From contig NZ_JAMXMC010000006.1 in the NCBI RefSeq assembly GCF_024055665.1, positions 124,001-188,000 of the forward strand: a stretch of 64,000 nt of DNA, given 5' to 3'. The stretch comes from Ideonella oryzae (GTDB taxonomy: Bacteria > Pseudomonadota > Gammaproteobacteria > Burkholderiales > Burkholderiaceae_C). How positions within the stretch are numbered: position 1 is the first letter of the stretch; each line of letters starts with the position of its first letter. Shown piece after piece: positions 29,142-38,206 of the stretch. The position numbers and the translations under genes are program-made. Below the pieces are notes generated by a model, which was not told the DNA's origin, did not search any database, and saw only the letters and a list, made by a program, of their open reading frames with translations.

Positions 29142-32114
29142 ATGACCCCGAACCCCCTGCCCCCGGACCTGACCCGCTGGAACCGCGCTGGCCTCTCGCG
29201 CTTCGACTACCTGGACGGCCACGGTGCCGCCTGGCTGGAACGGCTGCGCCACGACCTGGCCCAGGCCTTCCCCGCCTGGCCGGTGTGGGCCCAGCTGCCC
29301 GCGCCACCGGCCGACCCGTCCACCGAGACCGAGGACGAACGGCTGCAGCGCCTGGCCGCGCTCTACGCCGCCGACCCCGACGACCTGCTCTGGCAGCTGG
29401 TGCGGCAGTTCGCCCGCTCGGCCCATGTGCTGGGCGTGCACCTGGACGCCCAGGCCAACGAGGGCTATCTGCGCACAGCCAGCCAGTGGGACAGCCTGCG
29501 CCGCCTGCTGGCGGTGCTGGACGAGGCGCCGCGCCCGCCGGCCTCGGCCGCCACCCCGCTGGCCCTGCAGCTCAAGCCCGGCCTGGTCGGCACGGTGGCC
29601 GCCGGCCTGCAGGTGCAGCACCTGCCCGCCAGCGGCGCCCCGCGGGTCTTCGAGACCCTGGCCGACCTGGCCGCCGACGCCGCCTTCAACACCCTCTACG
29701 CCCGCGACCACCTGGCCAACCCGGCCTGGCTGGCCGGCAGCACGCTGGAGCTGGACCGCGGCGTGGACGAGCTCAAGGCCGGCGAGCCACTGGTGCTGGA
29801 GGACACGCAGCTCCATCGCCTGTCGGCCCATCGCATCGAAGGCGTGTTCACCCTGCCCGACGGGCGCAGCCGCGTGAGCATCAGCCCGGCCGTGCCCAAG
29901 ACCGCGGCCCTGCACTTCACGGCCGGCCACACCCTCGTCCACCTGCTACCCAAGGACCGGCTGGCCCCGCGCGGCCCGGCCAGCGAAGGCGTGGCCGAGG
30001 CCGGCCACAGCCTGCAGCTGGCCGTGCCCTCGGGCACCCTGGCCCCGGGCGACCTGGTGCTGGTGCGCGCGGTGGACGACAAGCCCCGCTACCGCCGCAT
30101 CAAGGCCGTGCACGACGACCGCCTGGTCTTCACCCAGGCCCTGGGCGCGCTGCGCCTGCTGGGTGCCACGGTGGACCGGCCCGTCACCGTGCCGCTGACC
30201 GACATGGCCGAAGCCACCCGCCGCCGCACCGTGCAGGAAGACGGCACGGTGGTGCTGCTGGTCTATGCGGCGGGCGACTGGTCGCGCCTGGCCGGGCAAT
30301 GGCTCTCGCATGCCTGCCAGCTGCAGAGCGGCCCGCAGACCCGCGAGGTCTGGCCCACCTACCGTTGCCTGCACGCCAAGTACGTGCCGGTGGACACCAG
30401 CCGCGAGCGCCTGCAGACCGACGACCGGCCGGGCTACACCGCCCTGAGCGTGACCTGGCACCCCGACACCGACGATGTGCCCGGCGACGCCAAGCTCGAG
30501 CTCCTCAACCCCCAGACCCTGCTGGCCCCGCCGCCCGGTGCCGGCGCCTGGGCGGTGGACAGCTTCCTGAACGCCAGCGTGCAGGGCCATCTGCCCCCCG
30601 CGCTGCTGACCAGCGCCAGCAAGCAGGCCGCCGCCGGCGACCTGGCGGTGGTGATGCGCGCCGGCCAGCTGGCCTGGGCCCGGCTGGCCAGCGTGGCCGC
30701 CGACCCGGACCGGCCCCAGGCCACGCTGACTGCGGAGAAGACCTGGGAGGACCGCGGCGGCGGCCCCTGGTTCCTCAGCCGCAGCACGGTGTTCGCCCAC
30801 TTCAAGCTGCAGGCCCGGGTGCAGGATTGGCAGCGCAACACCACGCCGCTGAGCGGCACCTGGCTGGACACCGAGCCCCTGCCACCCGGCCTGCCCCTGC
30901 ACCGCCGGGTGGTGGTGACCAACGGCAGCGCCGCCGTGGCCACCACGGTCGAGGAGATCACCCCCGATGGCCAGCGCCTGCGCCTGGCCGACGCCCTGCC
31001 GACCGGCAGCACCGCCGGCAACCTGGTCGTCTACGCCAATGTGGTGGAGACCGGCCATGGCGTGGCCCGTCCCGAGCGCGTGCTGGGCAGCGGCGACGCC
31101 ACCCGCAACCTGCAGCAGTTCACGCTGGCGGTGGCCGAGGTGAGTTGGGTGGCCGACCCGCTGATGGCCGCTGGCGTGCGGGCCGACCTGCAGCTCTCCG
31201 TGGCGGGCGAGACCTGGCAGCCCATCGCCAACCTCAAGGACGCCGGCCCGGCCGAGGCCCGCTACCAGGTGCGGCTGGACCAGGACGGCTTTCTGAGCCT
31301 GCAGTTCGGCGATGGCCGCCACGGCCGGCGCCTGCCCAGCGGGGCCAACAATGTGCGGGTGCGCTACCGCCAGGGCGTGGGCCTGGCGGGCAACCTACCG
31401 GCCGGCGCCCTGGCCCAGCTGGTCAAGCCCCACCCGCTGATCGATGGCCTGGTGCAGGCCCTGCCCAGCAGCGGCGGGGCCGACCGCGAGGCCCCCGAGG
31501 ACCTGCGCCAGCGCGGCCCCTCCACCCTGCTGGCCCTGGACCGAGCCGTTTCGCTGGACGACTTCGCCCAGCTGGCGCGCGGCCATGCCAGCGTCTGGCA
31601 GGCGGCGAGCTTTCGCCTGCCGCCCGGGCGCGGGCGCAGCGAACGCATCGAGCTGGTGGTGATGGCCGCCGGCGGCGAGCCGCCCACGCCGGCCCTGGCC
31701 GCCGAGCTGCAGGCCTTTCTGGCCGCCCGCGCCCTGCCCGGCGTGGCCCTGAACGTCAGCGGCGTGCAGACCCAGCGCTTCGGCCTGGACGTCACCGTGC
31801 GGGTGCGCAGCGACGCCTTCGACCCCGAGGCCGTCAAGGCCGCCGTGCGCGCCGCGCTGGGCGAGGCCTTCTCGCCGCGCCGACGCGCCCTGGGCCAGCC
31901 GCTCTACCGCGGCGAGGTCTACCAGGTGGTCGAGTCGGTGACCGGCGTGGAGAACGCCGATGCGCTGATCACCGTGGACGCCGCCACCCGCGCCGCGCTG
32001 GACCGGGTGGTCGAGGTGGGCGGCGTGCCCATGGTGGTCACGCCCACCCCGCGCCAGTGCCTGCTGCTGGACCTGGCCGCCCTGACGCTGCAACACCAGG
32101 AGTACAGCCTGTGA
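29142..32114 (+). CDS. Large putative baseplate assembly (gp6-like) protein 2
   Basis: A 990-aa protein of the 'putative baseplate assembly protein' family (Pvc11-like), forming the inner baseplate wedge. N-terminal part again shows a gp6-like helix (DDLLWQLVRQFARSAHVLGVHLDAQANEGYLRTA). The middle is a long beta-rich section. The C-terminal part has APEDLRQRGPSTLLALDRAVSLDDFAQLAR, the standard family end region with VTVRVRSDAFDPEAVKAAV. Its gene is four bases after protein 1, and its stop overlaps the next gene (GTGA). The two gp6-like proteins probably act as an unequal pair in each wedge. Confidence 0.85.
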   Translation: MTPNPLPPDLTRWNRAGLSRFDYLDGHGAAWLERLRHDLAQAFPAWPVWAQLPAPPADPSTETEDERLQRLAALYAADPDDLLWQLVRQFARSAHVLGVHLDAQANEGYLRTASQWDSLRRLLAVLDEAPRPPASAATPLALQLKPGLVGTVAAGLQVQHLPASGAPRVFETLADLAADAAFNTLYARDHLANPAWLAGSTLELDRGVDELKAGEPLVLEDTQLHRLSAHRIEGVFTLPDGRSRVSISPAVPKTAALHFTAGHTLVHLLPKDRLAPRGPASEGVAEAGHSLQLAVPSGTLAPGDLVLVRAVDDKPRYRRIKAVHDDRLVFTQALGALRLLGATVDRPVTVPLTDMAEATRRRTVQEDGTVVLLVYAAGDWSRLAGQWLSHACQLQSGPQTREVWPTYRCLHAKYVPVDTSRERLQTDDRPGYTALSVTWHPDTDDVPGDAKLELLNPQTLLAPPPGAGAWAVDSFLNASVQGHLPPALLTSASKQAAAGDLAVVMRAGQLAWARLASVAADPDRPQATLTAEKTWEDRGGGPWFLSRSTVFAHFKLQARVQDWQRNTTPLSGTWLDTEPLPPGLPLHRRVVVTNGSAAVATTVEEITPDGQRLRLADALPTGSTAGNLVVYANVVETGHGVARPERVLGSGDATRNLQQFTLAVAEVSWVADPLMAAGVRADLQLSVAGETWQPIANLKDAGPAEARYQVRLDQDGFLSLQFGDGRHGRRLPSGANNVRVRYRQGVGLAGNLPAGALAQLVKPHPLIDGLVQALPSSGGADREAPEDLRQRGPSTLLALDRAVSLDDFAQLARGHASVWQAASFRLPPGRGRSERIELVVMAAGGEPPTPALAAELQAFLAARALPGVALNVSGVQTQRFGLDVTVRVRSDAFDPEAVKAAVRAALGEAFSPRRRALGQPLYRGEVYQVVESVTGVENADALITVDAATRAALDRVVEVGGVPMVVTPTPRQCLLLDLAALTLQHQEYSL

Positions 32115-33772
32115 GCGATCCCACCTCCGATCCCCGCTACGCCGAGCTGCTGCGCGCCTGGCTGCCCGCCGTCTGGCGCGAACGCGACGCCGAGACCGCC
32201 GACAGCAGCGGCCAAGGCGACCTGGACAAGCTGCTGGGCGCCTTCGGCGGCCTGCTCGATGCCTTCCGGGCCACCATCGCCCAGCGCCGGGTCGACCCCT
32301 TCCCCGATGCCCAGGCCGATGGCCGGCACTGCCAGCCCTGGCTGCTGCCCTACATCGCCGACCTGCTGGACGTGCGCCTGGTCTCGCCGGACGAGGCCGG
32401 GCGCCGGGCCGAGCTGGCCTCGGCCGTGGCCTGGCGCCAGCGCAAGGGCACCCGGGTGGCGGTGGAGCAGATCGCCGAGGCGGTGGGCCAGTTCGAGGTG
32501 GAGGTGCACGAGGGCTGGAAGCGCGTGGCCCTGACCCCGCGGGTGGACCGCCCGCTGCTGCCCGAAAGCAGCTATGGCGAGGCCCCCGTGCCCGAACCCG
32601 CCACGCCCGCGCTGCGCGCCGGCCACCCGGGCCTGCCCGCCACCACGCCGGACCTTCGCCAGGGCTCGCGCGCGCTGCGCTGCGGCCCCGATCACCCGGC
32701 CGCCCACACCAGCACCTTTGGTGGGCAAAGCGCCAGCTGGTGGCAGGCCCACCGCCACGGCGTGCCCTGCCTGCCCGGCAGCTACCAGGATGTCTCGCGC
32801 CGCACGGTGGACCTGCGCCGTCCGCCGGGTGATCCCGAGCTGGGCATCGGCCCCTACCACCCGCGCCGCGTGCCGCTGTTCCTGCCGCCGCCCGAGGGCC
32901 ACTGCTCGGCCCATGCGCTGAGCCTGAACTGGCCACCGGCGGCCAGCTGGGACGGCTTCACGCACGAGAAGCTGCGCTACCGCCGCGAAGAGGGCTACCG
33001 CTGGAACGGCGAGACGGTGGTGCGCCACGTCTGGACCGGGCTGGACGGCGTGCCCGTCAAGCTGCGCGGCGTGATGCAACTGGACGAGCGCGCGGTCTAC
33101 CGCTTCGAGAACCTCTGGCTGGACAACCAGCTCAAGGTCAGCCAGGGCGCGGTGGAGCTGGACCACTGCGCCGCCCGCCAGTTGCACATCGGCACCGCCG
33201 AGCGCCTGGCCCCGGTGGTGGATGCCCGCGCCAGCCTGCTGCGCAAGCTGGAAGCCGCCCGCGGCCTGGTGCAGCTGGAGTACGTGACCGTGCTGGACAC
33301 CCTGCTGGCCGAGCGCCTGAACGCCAGCGACTGCATCCTGATGCCGCCGCTGCGCAAGGACCTGGCGGACAACGACGTGCCCGAGGCCGGCTGCGTGCGC
33401 CACAGCCGGCTGGGGTACCTGCCGCTGGACGCGGACCCGCTGGACCCCGAGAGCCCCAACGACCCGAACTGGCTGGCCCAGGGCCTGCGCTCGGCCCTGT
33501 GCGCCATCCGCACGAACTGCACCACCGCCCACCCGGTCTTTCTGAACACCCACTTCGGCCAGCCCGGCTGCGGTGTGCTGCACCCGGCCTCGCCGGCGGC
33601 CATCCAGGGCGGGGCCGAGGACGGCGGCGAGCTGGGGGCGTACCACGAAGACCGCCATGTGCTGCGCCGCCGCGCCGTGCTCGACAAGCTCGCCGAGGTG
33701 CTGCCCGCCGGCACCGAGGCCCTGCTGATCCTCGACCCCACGCTGGCCTGCCTGCCCCCGCAGGGCCATTGA
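32111..33772 (+). CDS. Phage tail protein I-like baseplate protein (Pvc12-like)
   Basis: A 553-aa protein starting with GTG that overlaps the previous stop by 4 bp. Residues about 20-130 match phage tail protein I (LLPYIADLLDVRLV, then ELASAVAWRQRKGTRVAVEQIAEAVG), which completes the wedge. The remaining ~400 residues are less conserved and include WWQAHRHGVPCLPG and repeated Cys/His residues near the C terminus. In this class of eCIS such long C-termini may carry fibre-attachment surfaces. Function of the extension is inference. Confidence 0.8.
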   Translation: MSDPTSDPRYAELLRAWLPAVWRERDAETADSSGQGDLDKLLGAFGGLLDAFRATIAQRRVDPFPDAQADGRHCQPWLLPYIADLLDVRLVSPDEAGRRAELASAVAWRQRKGTRVAVEQIAEAVGQFEVEVHEGWKRVALTPRVDRPLLPESSYGEAPVPEPATPALRAGHPGLPATTPDLRQGSRALRCGPDHPAAHTSTFGGQSASWWQAHRHGVPCLPGSYQDVSRRTVDLRRPPGDPELGIGPYHPRRVPLFLPPPEGHCSAHALSLNWPPAASWDGFTHEKLRYRREEGYRWNGETVVRHVWTGLDGVPVKLRGVMQLDERAVYRFENLWLDNQLKVSQGAVELDHCAARQLHIGTAERLAPVVDARASLLRKLEAARGLVQLEYVTVLDTLLAERLNASDCILMPPLRKDLADNDVPEAGCVRHSRLGYLPLDADPLDPESPNDPNWLAQGLRSALCAIRTNCTTAHPVFLNTHFGQPGCGVLHPASPAAIQGGAEDGGELGAYHEDRHVLRRRAVLDKLAEVLPAGTEALLILDPTLACLPPQGH

Positions 33773-33804
33773 ACGCAGCCGCCCCACCGCAGGGAACGAA
33801 CACC

Positions 33805-36720
33805 ATGACCACCCAGATCTCCCGAGACAGCTTCGCCCCGGAGCAGCGCTACTCCGGCCTCTACCTGCAACAGGGCCGGATGATCCTGGACGCCGACTGG
33901 AACGAGCTCAGCGACCTGCAGAAGAACCGGCTGGCCGAGGCCCTGCGCGACGCCATCGCCAGCGGCGCCCCGCGCAGCGGCGGCCTGGCCCTGGTGGCCG
34001 ACGCCAGCGACGGCGGCAAGGTCAAGGTGCAGCCCGGCGTGCTGTACGTGGACGGGGTTCTGGCGCGCTTCCCCGGCAGTGCCCTGACCGCCCTGACGGC
34101 CCAGCCCGACTATCCCTGGGCCGGCCCCTACCCGGGCAAGAAGCTGGTGCTCTATGCCGATGTGTGGGACCGTCCGGTCACCGCGCTGGAGCGGCCCGAG
34201 CTGATGGACCCGGCCCTGCACGGGGCCGACACCGCCACCCGCAGCCAGACCCTGCTGCAGGTCAAGTGGTGCGCCAACACGCTGGACCCGCTGGACCCGG
34301 CCGTCAACCCGCCGATGGGCAACGGCCTGGCCACGCTGACCCTGCGCAAGATCGACAGCGGCGGCGATCCCTGCAACCCCTGCGCCGCCCAGGTGGCGGT
34401 GAACGACCGGCTGGGCAACTACCTCTTCCGCGTCGAGGTGCACGATGTGGACCCGGGCGCCAAGACGGTGACGCTGAAGTGGTCACGCGACAACGGCGCC
34501 GAGGCCTGCGCCAGCGCCACGCCGCCGCCCGGCTTCGACCAGGGCGACTGGGTCTGGGAGTACTTCGACACCGACACCGAGCGCCTGCTGGGCCTGCACC
34601 TGGGCGGCGCCACGCCCAAGCTGCGCGGGCTGATCCGCGAGGCCTGGAACGTGCCCACCGGCGCCAACGAACCCCAGGCCTTCGCCCGCCAGTGGGACGG
34701 CTACGGCATCTTCCGCACCGACACCGGCGCCCTGGTCAAGGGCCGCGACCGCGGCGTGACCCTGGCCACCGCGGCGGCGGACGACCCGGCCCACGGCAGC
34801 TGCTGGGTGGTGGGCAACGACCTGCTGGTCAACCTCGAGAACCTGGCCCTGCGCCTGAGCGTCAAAGGACGCCAGTTCGTGCCCGGCGACCACTGGCTGG
34901 CCACCATCCGCGAGGCGGTGCAGGCCAGCGGCGACGTGGTGCTCCACCAGGCCCCGCCGCACGGCGTGCGCCACCACTTCCTGCGCCTGGGCACCCTGCT
35001 GGACGACGGCAGCCTGCAGCCACCCACCGACGCCGAACGCCGGCGCCTGGCCTTCCCGCCGCTGAGCGACCTGCGCGCCGCCGACGTGGGCTTCACCGAG
35101 CAGTGCAACACCCTGTTCCACGGCGCGCAGAACGTGCAGCAGGCCCTGGACGCGCTGTGCAACCTGGGCGCGCAGAACGTGCACTACACGCCGCCGGCCT
35201 GCGCGGTGGAGCCCAGCGTGCGCAGCCTGCTGGGCCTGGCCAACAGCCCCAGCACCGTGGATGTGGTGCTGGACGCCCTGCTGTGCGGCCTGCGCGCCAA
35301 CGATGTGCCGCTGGACAAGAGCGACGCCGCGCTGTGCAGCGATCTGAAGGCCGCCTCGGTGGTGACGGTGCAGGACGCGCTCAAGGCCCTGTGCCTGCAC
35401 AGCGGCGGCTGCGAGGTCGTCGTGCGCGACAGCGATCAGCTGATGAAGCGACTGAAGCAGGCGGCCGAGGACAAGAAGGGCAGCCTGTGGCTCAAGCTCT
35501 GCGCCGGCACCTACGAGATCGCCGAGGACCTGAGCCTCAGCGGTCTCACCAGCCTGCGCCTGAGCGGCGAGAGCGCCGCGGCCAGCCAGATCATCGTCGG
35601 CGCCCAGCGGCTGCGCTGGCAGGCCGGGGAAATCGTGCTGGAGGATCTGGGCTGGACCTTCAAGCAGCCGGCGGCCCAGCTGGGCCTGCAGGGCGCCACG
35701 GTGACGGTGCGTGACTGCACCGGCCTGCGCCAGGCCGAACAGCCCGGTGGGCCACCCTTGGTTCAGGTGGCCTCGGCCGAGGGTCAGACAGCCACCCTGC
35801 ACTGGGAAGCCAGCGACTGGACCGCCTGGGTGGCCCCCGATCTGAAGTTCAGCTGGAAGCCCAGCGGAGCCGGTGCATCCGACAAGGACTTCCTCAAGAC
35901 CTTGCAGAAGCATGTGGAGAGCCTGCTGCAACAGGCTCCGCCCGAGGCGCTGGACAAGAGCCTGGCCCAGTTGGCGGAGGCCTGGAAGGCGCTGGGCGTG
36001 GAACGCTGGCGCGCCTGGTCGGCGGCCGTCCCCAAGGCACCGTTGATCGCGCGGGTGCGCTACCTGGCCCAGGGCGAGCCGCAGGTGGCCCAGCTGAGCC
36101 AGCTGCCGCAGTTCCTGGGCAGTGGCGGCACTGCCTCGGCGGAGCAGATCCAGACCGCTCTGGACGGGCTGGCCCGCCTGGTGGCCGCCGGCCAGCCGGA
36201 CCACGTGCTGGCCCTGGCCGACACGCAGGTGGGCGGCAGCATCCGCCACAGCCGGCTGCAGGGTTGGCTGCTGATGCTCAATGGCCAGAAGGAGGGCACG
36301 CCCACCGCCCCACCCACACTGCACGCGGTCAAGGCCAGCCCGGTGGTGCTGCCCGGCGGCGCCACCCTGCAGATCGCGGACGTCAACCTCAGCGGCGTGC
36401 GCAGTGCCCTGCCCCCCAAGGCGGTGGACGCCAATGGCACGCTGAACCAGAGCCTGGCCGGCCTGGGCCGGCTGCTGCTGGACCAGAGCCGCTTCGAGCT
36501 GCCCGGCAGCGTCTTCACCGCCGGCAGCTGGATCGGCCAGGGGAACACCTGGGACTTCGACGTCTACGACAGCGTGCGCCCCGGCATGGCCCTGTGCGAG
36601 CGCGCCACCTTCACCGGCAATGTGCTGGAGGGCTACACCGACAACACGCACATCACCTGCACGGCCCGCGACTACCAAAGCGGCCTGAATGTACTGATCG
36701 AGTTGAACCCGCCCCAGTGA
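33805..36720 (+). CDS. DUF6519-type 971-aa eCIS protein (candidate fibre or outer baseplate component)
   Basis: A large protein starting with ISRDSFAPEQRYSGLYLQQGRMILDADWNEL, the signature of the DUF6519 family found near phage-tail-like clusters. N-terminal ~350 residues are beta-rich and include VQPGVLYVDGVL. Residues about 435-540 hold three short Cys-containing helical repeats of type VQQALDALC. Then comes a stretch resembling right-handed beta-helix proteins (IVLEDLGWTFKQ, VTVRDCTGLRQ), and the last part again has beta-helix character (LDQSRFELPGS, ERATFTGNVLEGY). Beta-helix folds are common in tail fibres and surface-binding enzymes, and no other fibre gene exists here. Role inferred. 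Confidence 0.6.
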   Translation: MTTQISRDSFAPEQRYSGLYLQQGRMILDADWNELSDLQKNRLAEALRDAIASGAPRSGGLALVADASDGGKVKVQPGVLYVDGVLARFPGSALTALTAQPDYPWAGPYPGKKLVLYADVWDRPVTALERPELMDPALHGADTATRSQTLLQVKWCANTLDPLDPAVNPPMGNGLATLTLRKIDSGGDPCNPCAAQVAVNDRLGNYLFRVEVHDVDPGAKTVTLKWSRDNGAEACASATPPPGFDQGDWVWEYFDTDTERLLGLHLGGATPKLRGLIREAWNVPTGANEPQAFARQWDGYGIFRTDTGALVKGRDRGVTLATAAADDPAHGSCWVVGNDLLVNLENLALRLSVKGRQFVPGDHWLATIREAVQASGDVVLHQAPPHGVRHHFLRLGTLLDDGSLQPPTDAERRRLAFPPLSDLRAADVGFTEQCNTLFHGAQNVQQALDALCNLGAQNVHYTPPACAVEPSVRSLLGLANSPSTVDVVLDALLCGLRANDVPLDKSDAALCSDLKAASVVTVQDALKALCLHSGGCEVVVRDSDQLMKRLKQAAEDKKGSLWLKLCAGTYEIAEDLSLSGLTSLRLSGESAAASQIIVGAQRLRWQAGEIVLEDLGWTFKQPAAQLGLQGATVTVRDCTGLRQAEQPGGPPLVQVASAEGQTATLHWEASDWTAWVAPDLKFSWKPSGAGASDKDFLKTLQKHVESLLQQAPPEALDKSLAQLAEAWKALGVERWRAWSAAVPKAPLIARVRYLAQGEPQVAQLSQLPQFLGSGGTASAEQIQTALDGLARLVAAGQPDHVLALADTQVGGSIRHSRLQGWLLMLNGQKEGTPTAPPTLHAVKASPVVLPGGATLQIADVNLSGVRSALPPKAVDANGTLNQSLAGLGRLLLDQSRFELPGSVFTAGSWIGQGNTWDFDVYDSVRPGMALCERATFTGNVLEGYTDNTHITCTARDYQSGLNVLIELNPPQ

Positions 36721-36741
36721 CCCTCTGATCCGGAGGTCCCC

Positions 36742-38196
36742 ATGAGCCAGTTCCAATGGCAGCGCCGGCCGGCGCGCGGTCGACCGGCCGGGCGCCCGGG
36801 CCGTCCCGCTGCGCTCGCCCCGGCGCCAGAGCAACGCGCCGCCCTGCAGGAAGCCCTGGGCCGCCCGGTGCGACTGCAGCTCACCCTGGGCAGCCCGGAC
36901 GATGCCCACGAGCGCGAGGCCGAGGCCGTGGCCCGGCAGGTGATGGCCCCGCGCTCCGCCCCGCCCAGCCCGCAAGCCACGGTGCGACGCCAATGCACGG
37001 CCTGCGCCGAGGAAGCCCATGACGAGACGCTGCGGCGGCGCGAGACGCCAGGGACATCGCCCGCCGCCACGGCCACGCTGGCCGGCGCGCAGGCCCAGGC
37101 CATCCACGGCCTGCATGGCCAGGGCCAGTCGCTGCCCGCGGGCGAGCGCGGGTTCTTCGAGCCCCGGCTGGGGGCCGACCTGTCCCAGGTGCGGCTGCAC
37201 ACCGGCACCCCGGCCGCCCGGCTGGCTGGCAGCCTGTCGGCCCGGGCCTTCGCCGTGGGCCCGGACGTGGTCTTCGGTGCCGGCCAGTACCGCCCCGGCA
37301 CGCTGGAAGGGCGCCGCCTGCTGGCCCACGAGCTGACCCATGTGCTGCAGCAAGGCCGCGGGGCCGGCCAGACGCTGCGCCGCGTCATCGAACTGCGCCC
37401 GCCGGGCCGCGGCGAGGCCTCGGCCTTCGCCCGGGCTGGCGAACTGGTGGACCGGCTCAACAGCCTGACCCGGGCCCTGCACTACACGCTGGACGGCCGC
37501 GTGCTGCGCTGCGAGGTGCTGGACGAAGGCCGCCTCAACGAATTCGACCGCCAGATGCAGGCCCTGATCGGGCTGGAAGCGGTGCTGCCCATGCGCCTGA
37601 TCACCTCGGCCGGCCGCACCGAGGACAGCCCCGGCAGCGGTTTCCAGCCGGTGGTGCACGACACCTGGACCCGGGCCTATGTGGACCTGGACGACCTGCT
37701 GGCCTCGGATGCCCTGGGCTTCAAGACCCAGATGGTCCACATCCTGACCGAGCGGGCCGAGACGCGGAACTACGCGGCCCGCATCGGCTCGTCCACCTTC
37801 ACCCTGGCCGAGTACGAGCGGGCCCACGGGCGGGCCTACCAGGCCGAGACCCGGGTGCTGCGCGACGAGATCGGCGACAACACCCTCACCTACCGCTACT
37901 CGGAGGAAAACCCGCCGGGCACCTGGCGGGTGGTGTTCGGCAGCCGCGAGGGCTACCGCATCGTCAAGGTCTTCCGCCACTTCCAGCGCGAGCGGGTGCC
38001 GGCCGAGACCTATGCGCTGGACAAGAAGGGCCGGCGCATGACGATCGAGGAGCTGATCGCCTGGCGGCAGCAGAACACCGCGGGAGGCGGCGCGGCCACC
38101 ACGGCGCCGGCCCACGCCTCGGGGCCTGTGCCGCCCGCGGCCCCGGCACCGTCGCCTGCCCCCGCGCCCAGCCCCGCACCCGCACCCCAGCCCTGA
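36742..38196 (+). CDS. DUF4157 (eCIS core) protein with HExxH motif and unknown C-terminal domain
   Basis: A 484-aa protein. Residues about 25-70 are basic/proline-rich; about 130-205 form the DUF4157/eCIS core domain with FEPRLGADLSQVRLHTG, ARAFAVGPDVVFG and HELTH at 196-200 (HExxH zinc site). From about 215 to 440 is a compact alpha/beta domain I do not recognise (FKTQMVHILTERAETRNYAARIG, ENPPGTWRVVFGSREG), which could be a toxin. The final 35 residues are a Pro/Ala repeat tail. DUF4157 is a marker of eCIS-loaded proteins; its position at the end of the operon supports a cargo role. The function of the C-terminal domain is unknown. Confidence 0.75.
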   Translation: MSQFQWQRRPARGRPAGRPGRPAALAPAPEQRAALQEALGRPVRLQLTLGSPDDAHEREAEAVARQVMAPRSAPPSPQATVRRQCTACAEEAHDETLRRRETPGTSPAATATLAGAQAQAIHGLHGQGQSLPAGERGFFEPRLGADLSQVRLHTGTPAARLAGSLSARAFAVGPDVVFGAGQYRPGTLEGRRLLAHELTHVLQQGRGAGQTLRRVIELRPPGRGEASAFARAGELVDRLNSLTRALHYTLDGRVLRCEVLDEGRLNEFDRQMQALIGLEAVLPMRLITSAGRTEDSPGSGFQPVVHDTWTRAYVDLDDLLASDALGFKTQMVHILTERAETRNYAARIGSSTFTLAEYERAHGRAYQAETRVLRDEIGDNTLTYRYSEENPPGTWRVVFGSREGYRIVKVFRHFQRERVPAETYALDKKGRRMTIEELIAWRQQNTAGGGAATTAPAHASGPVPPAAPAPSPAPAPSPAPAPQP

Positions 38197-38206
38197 GCGG
38201 GGCCCC

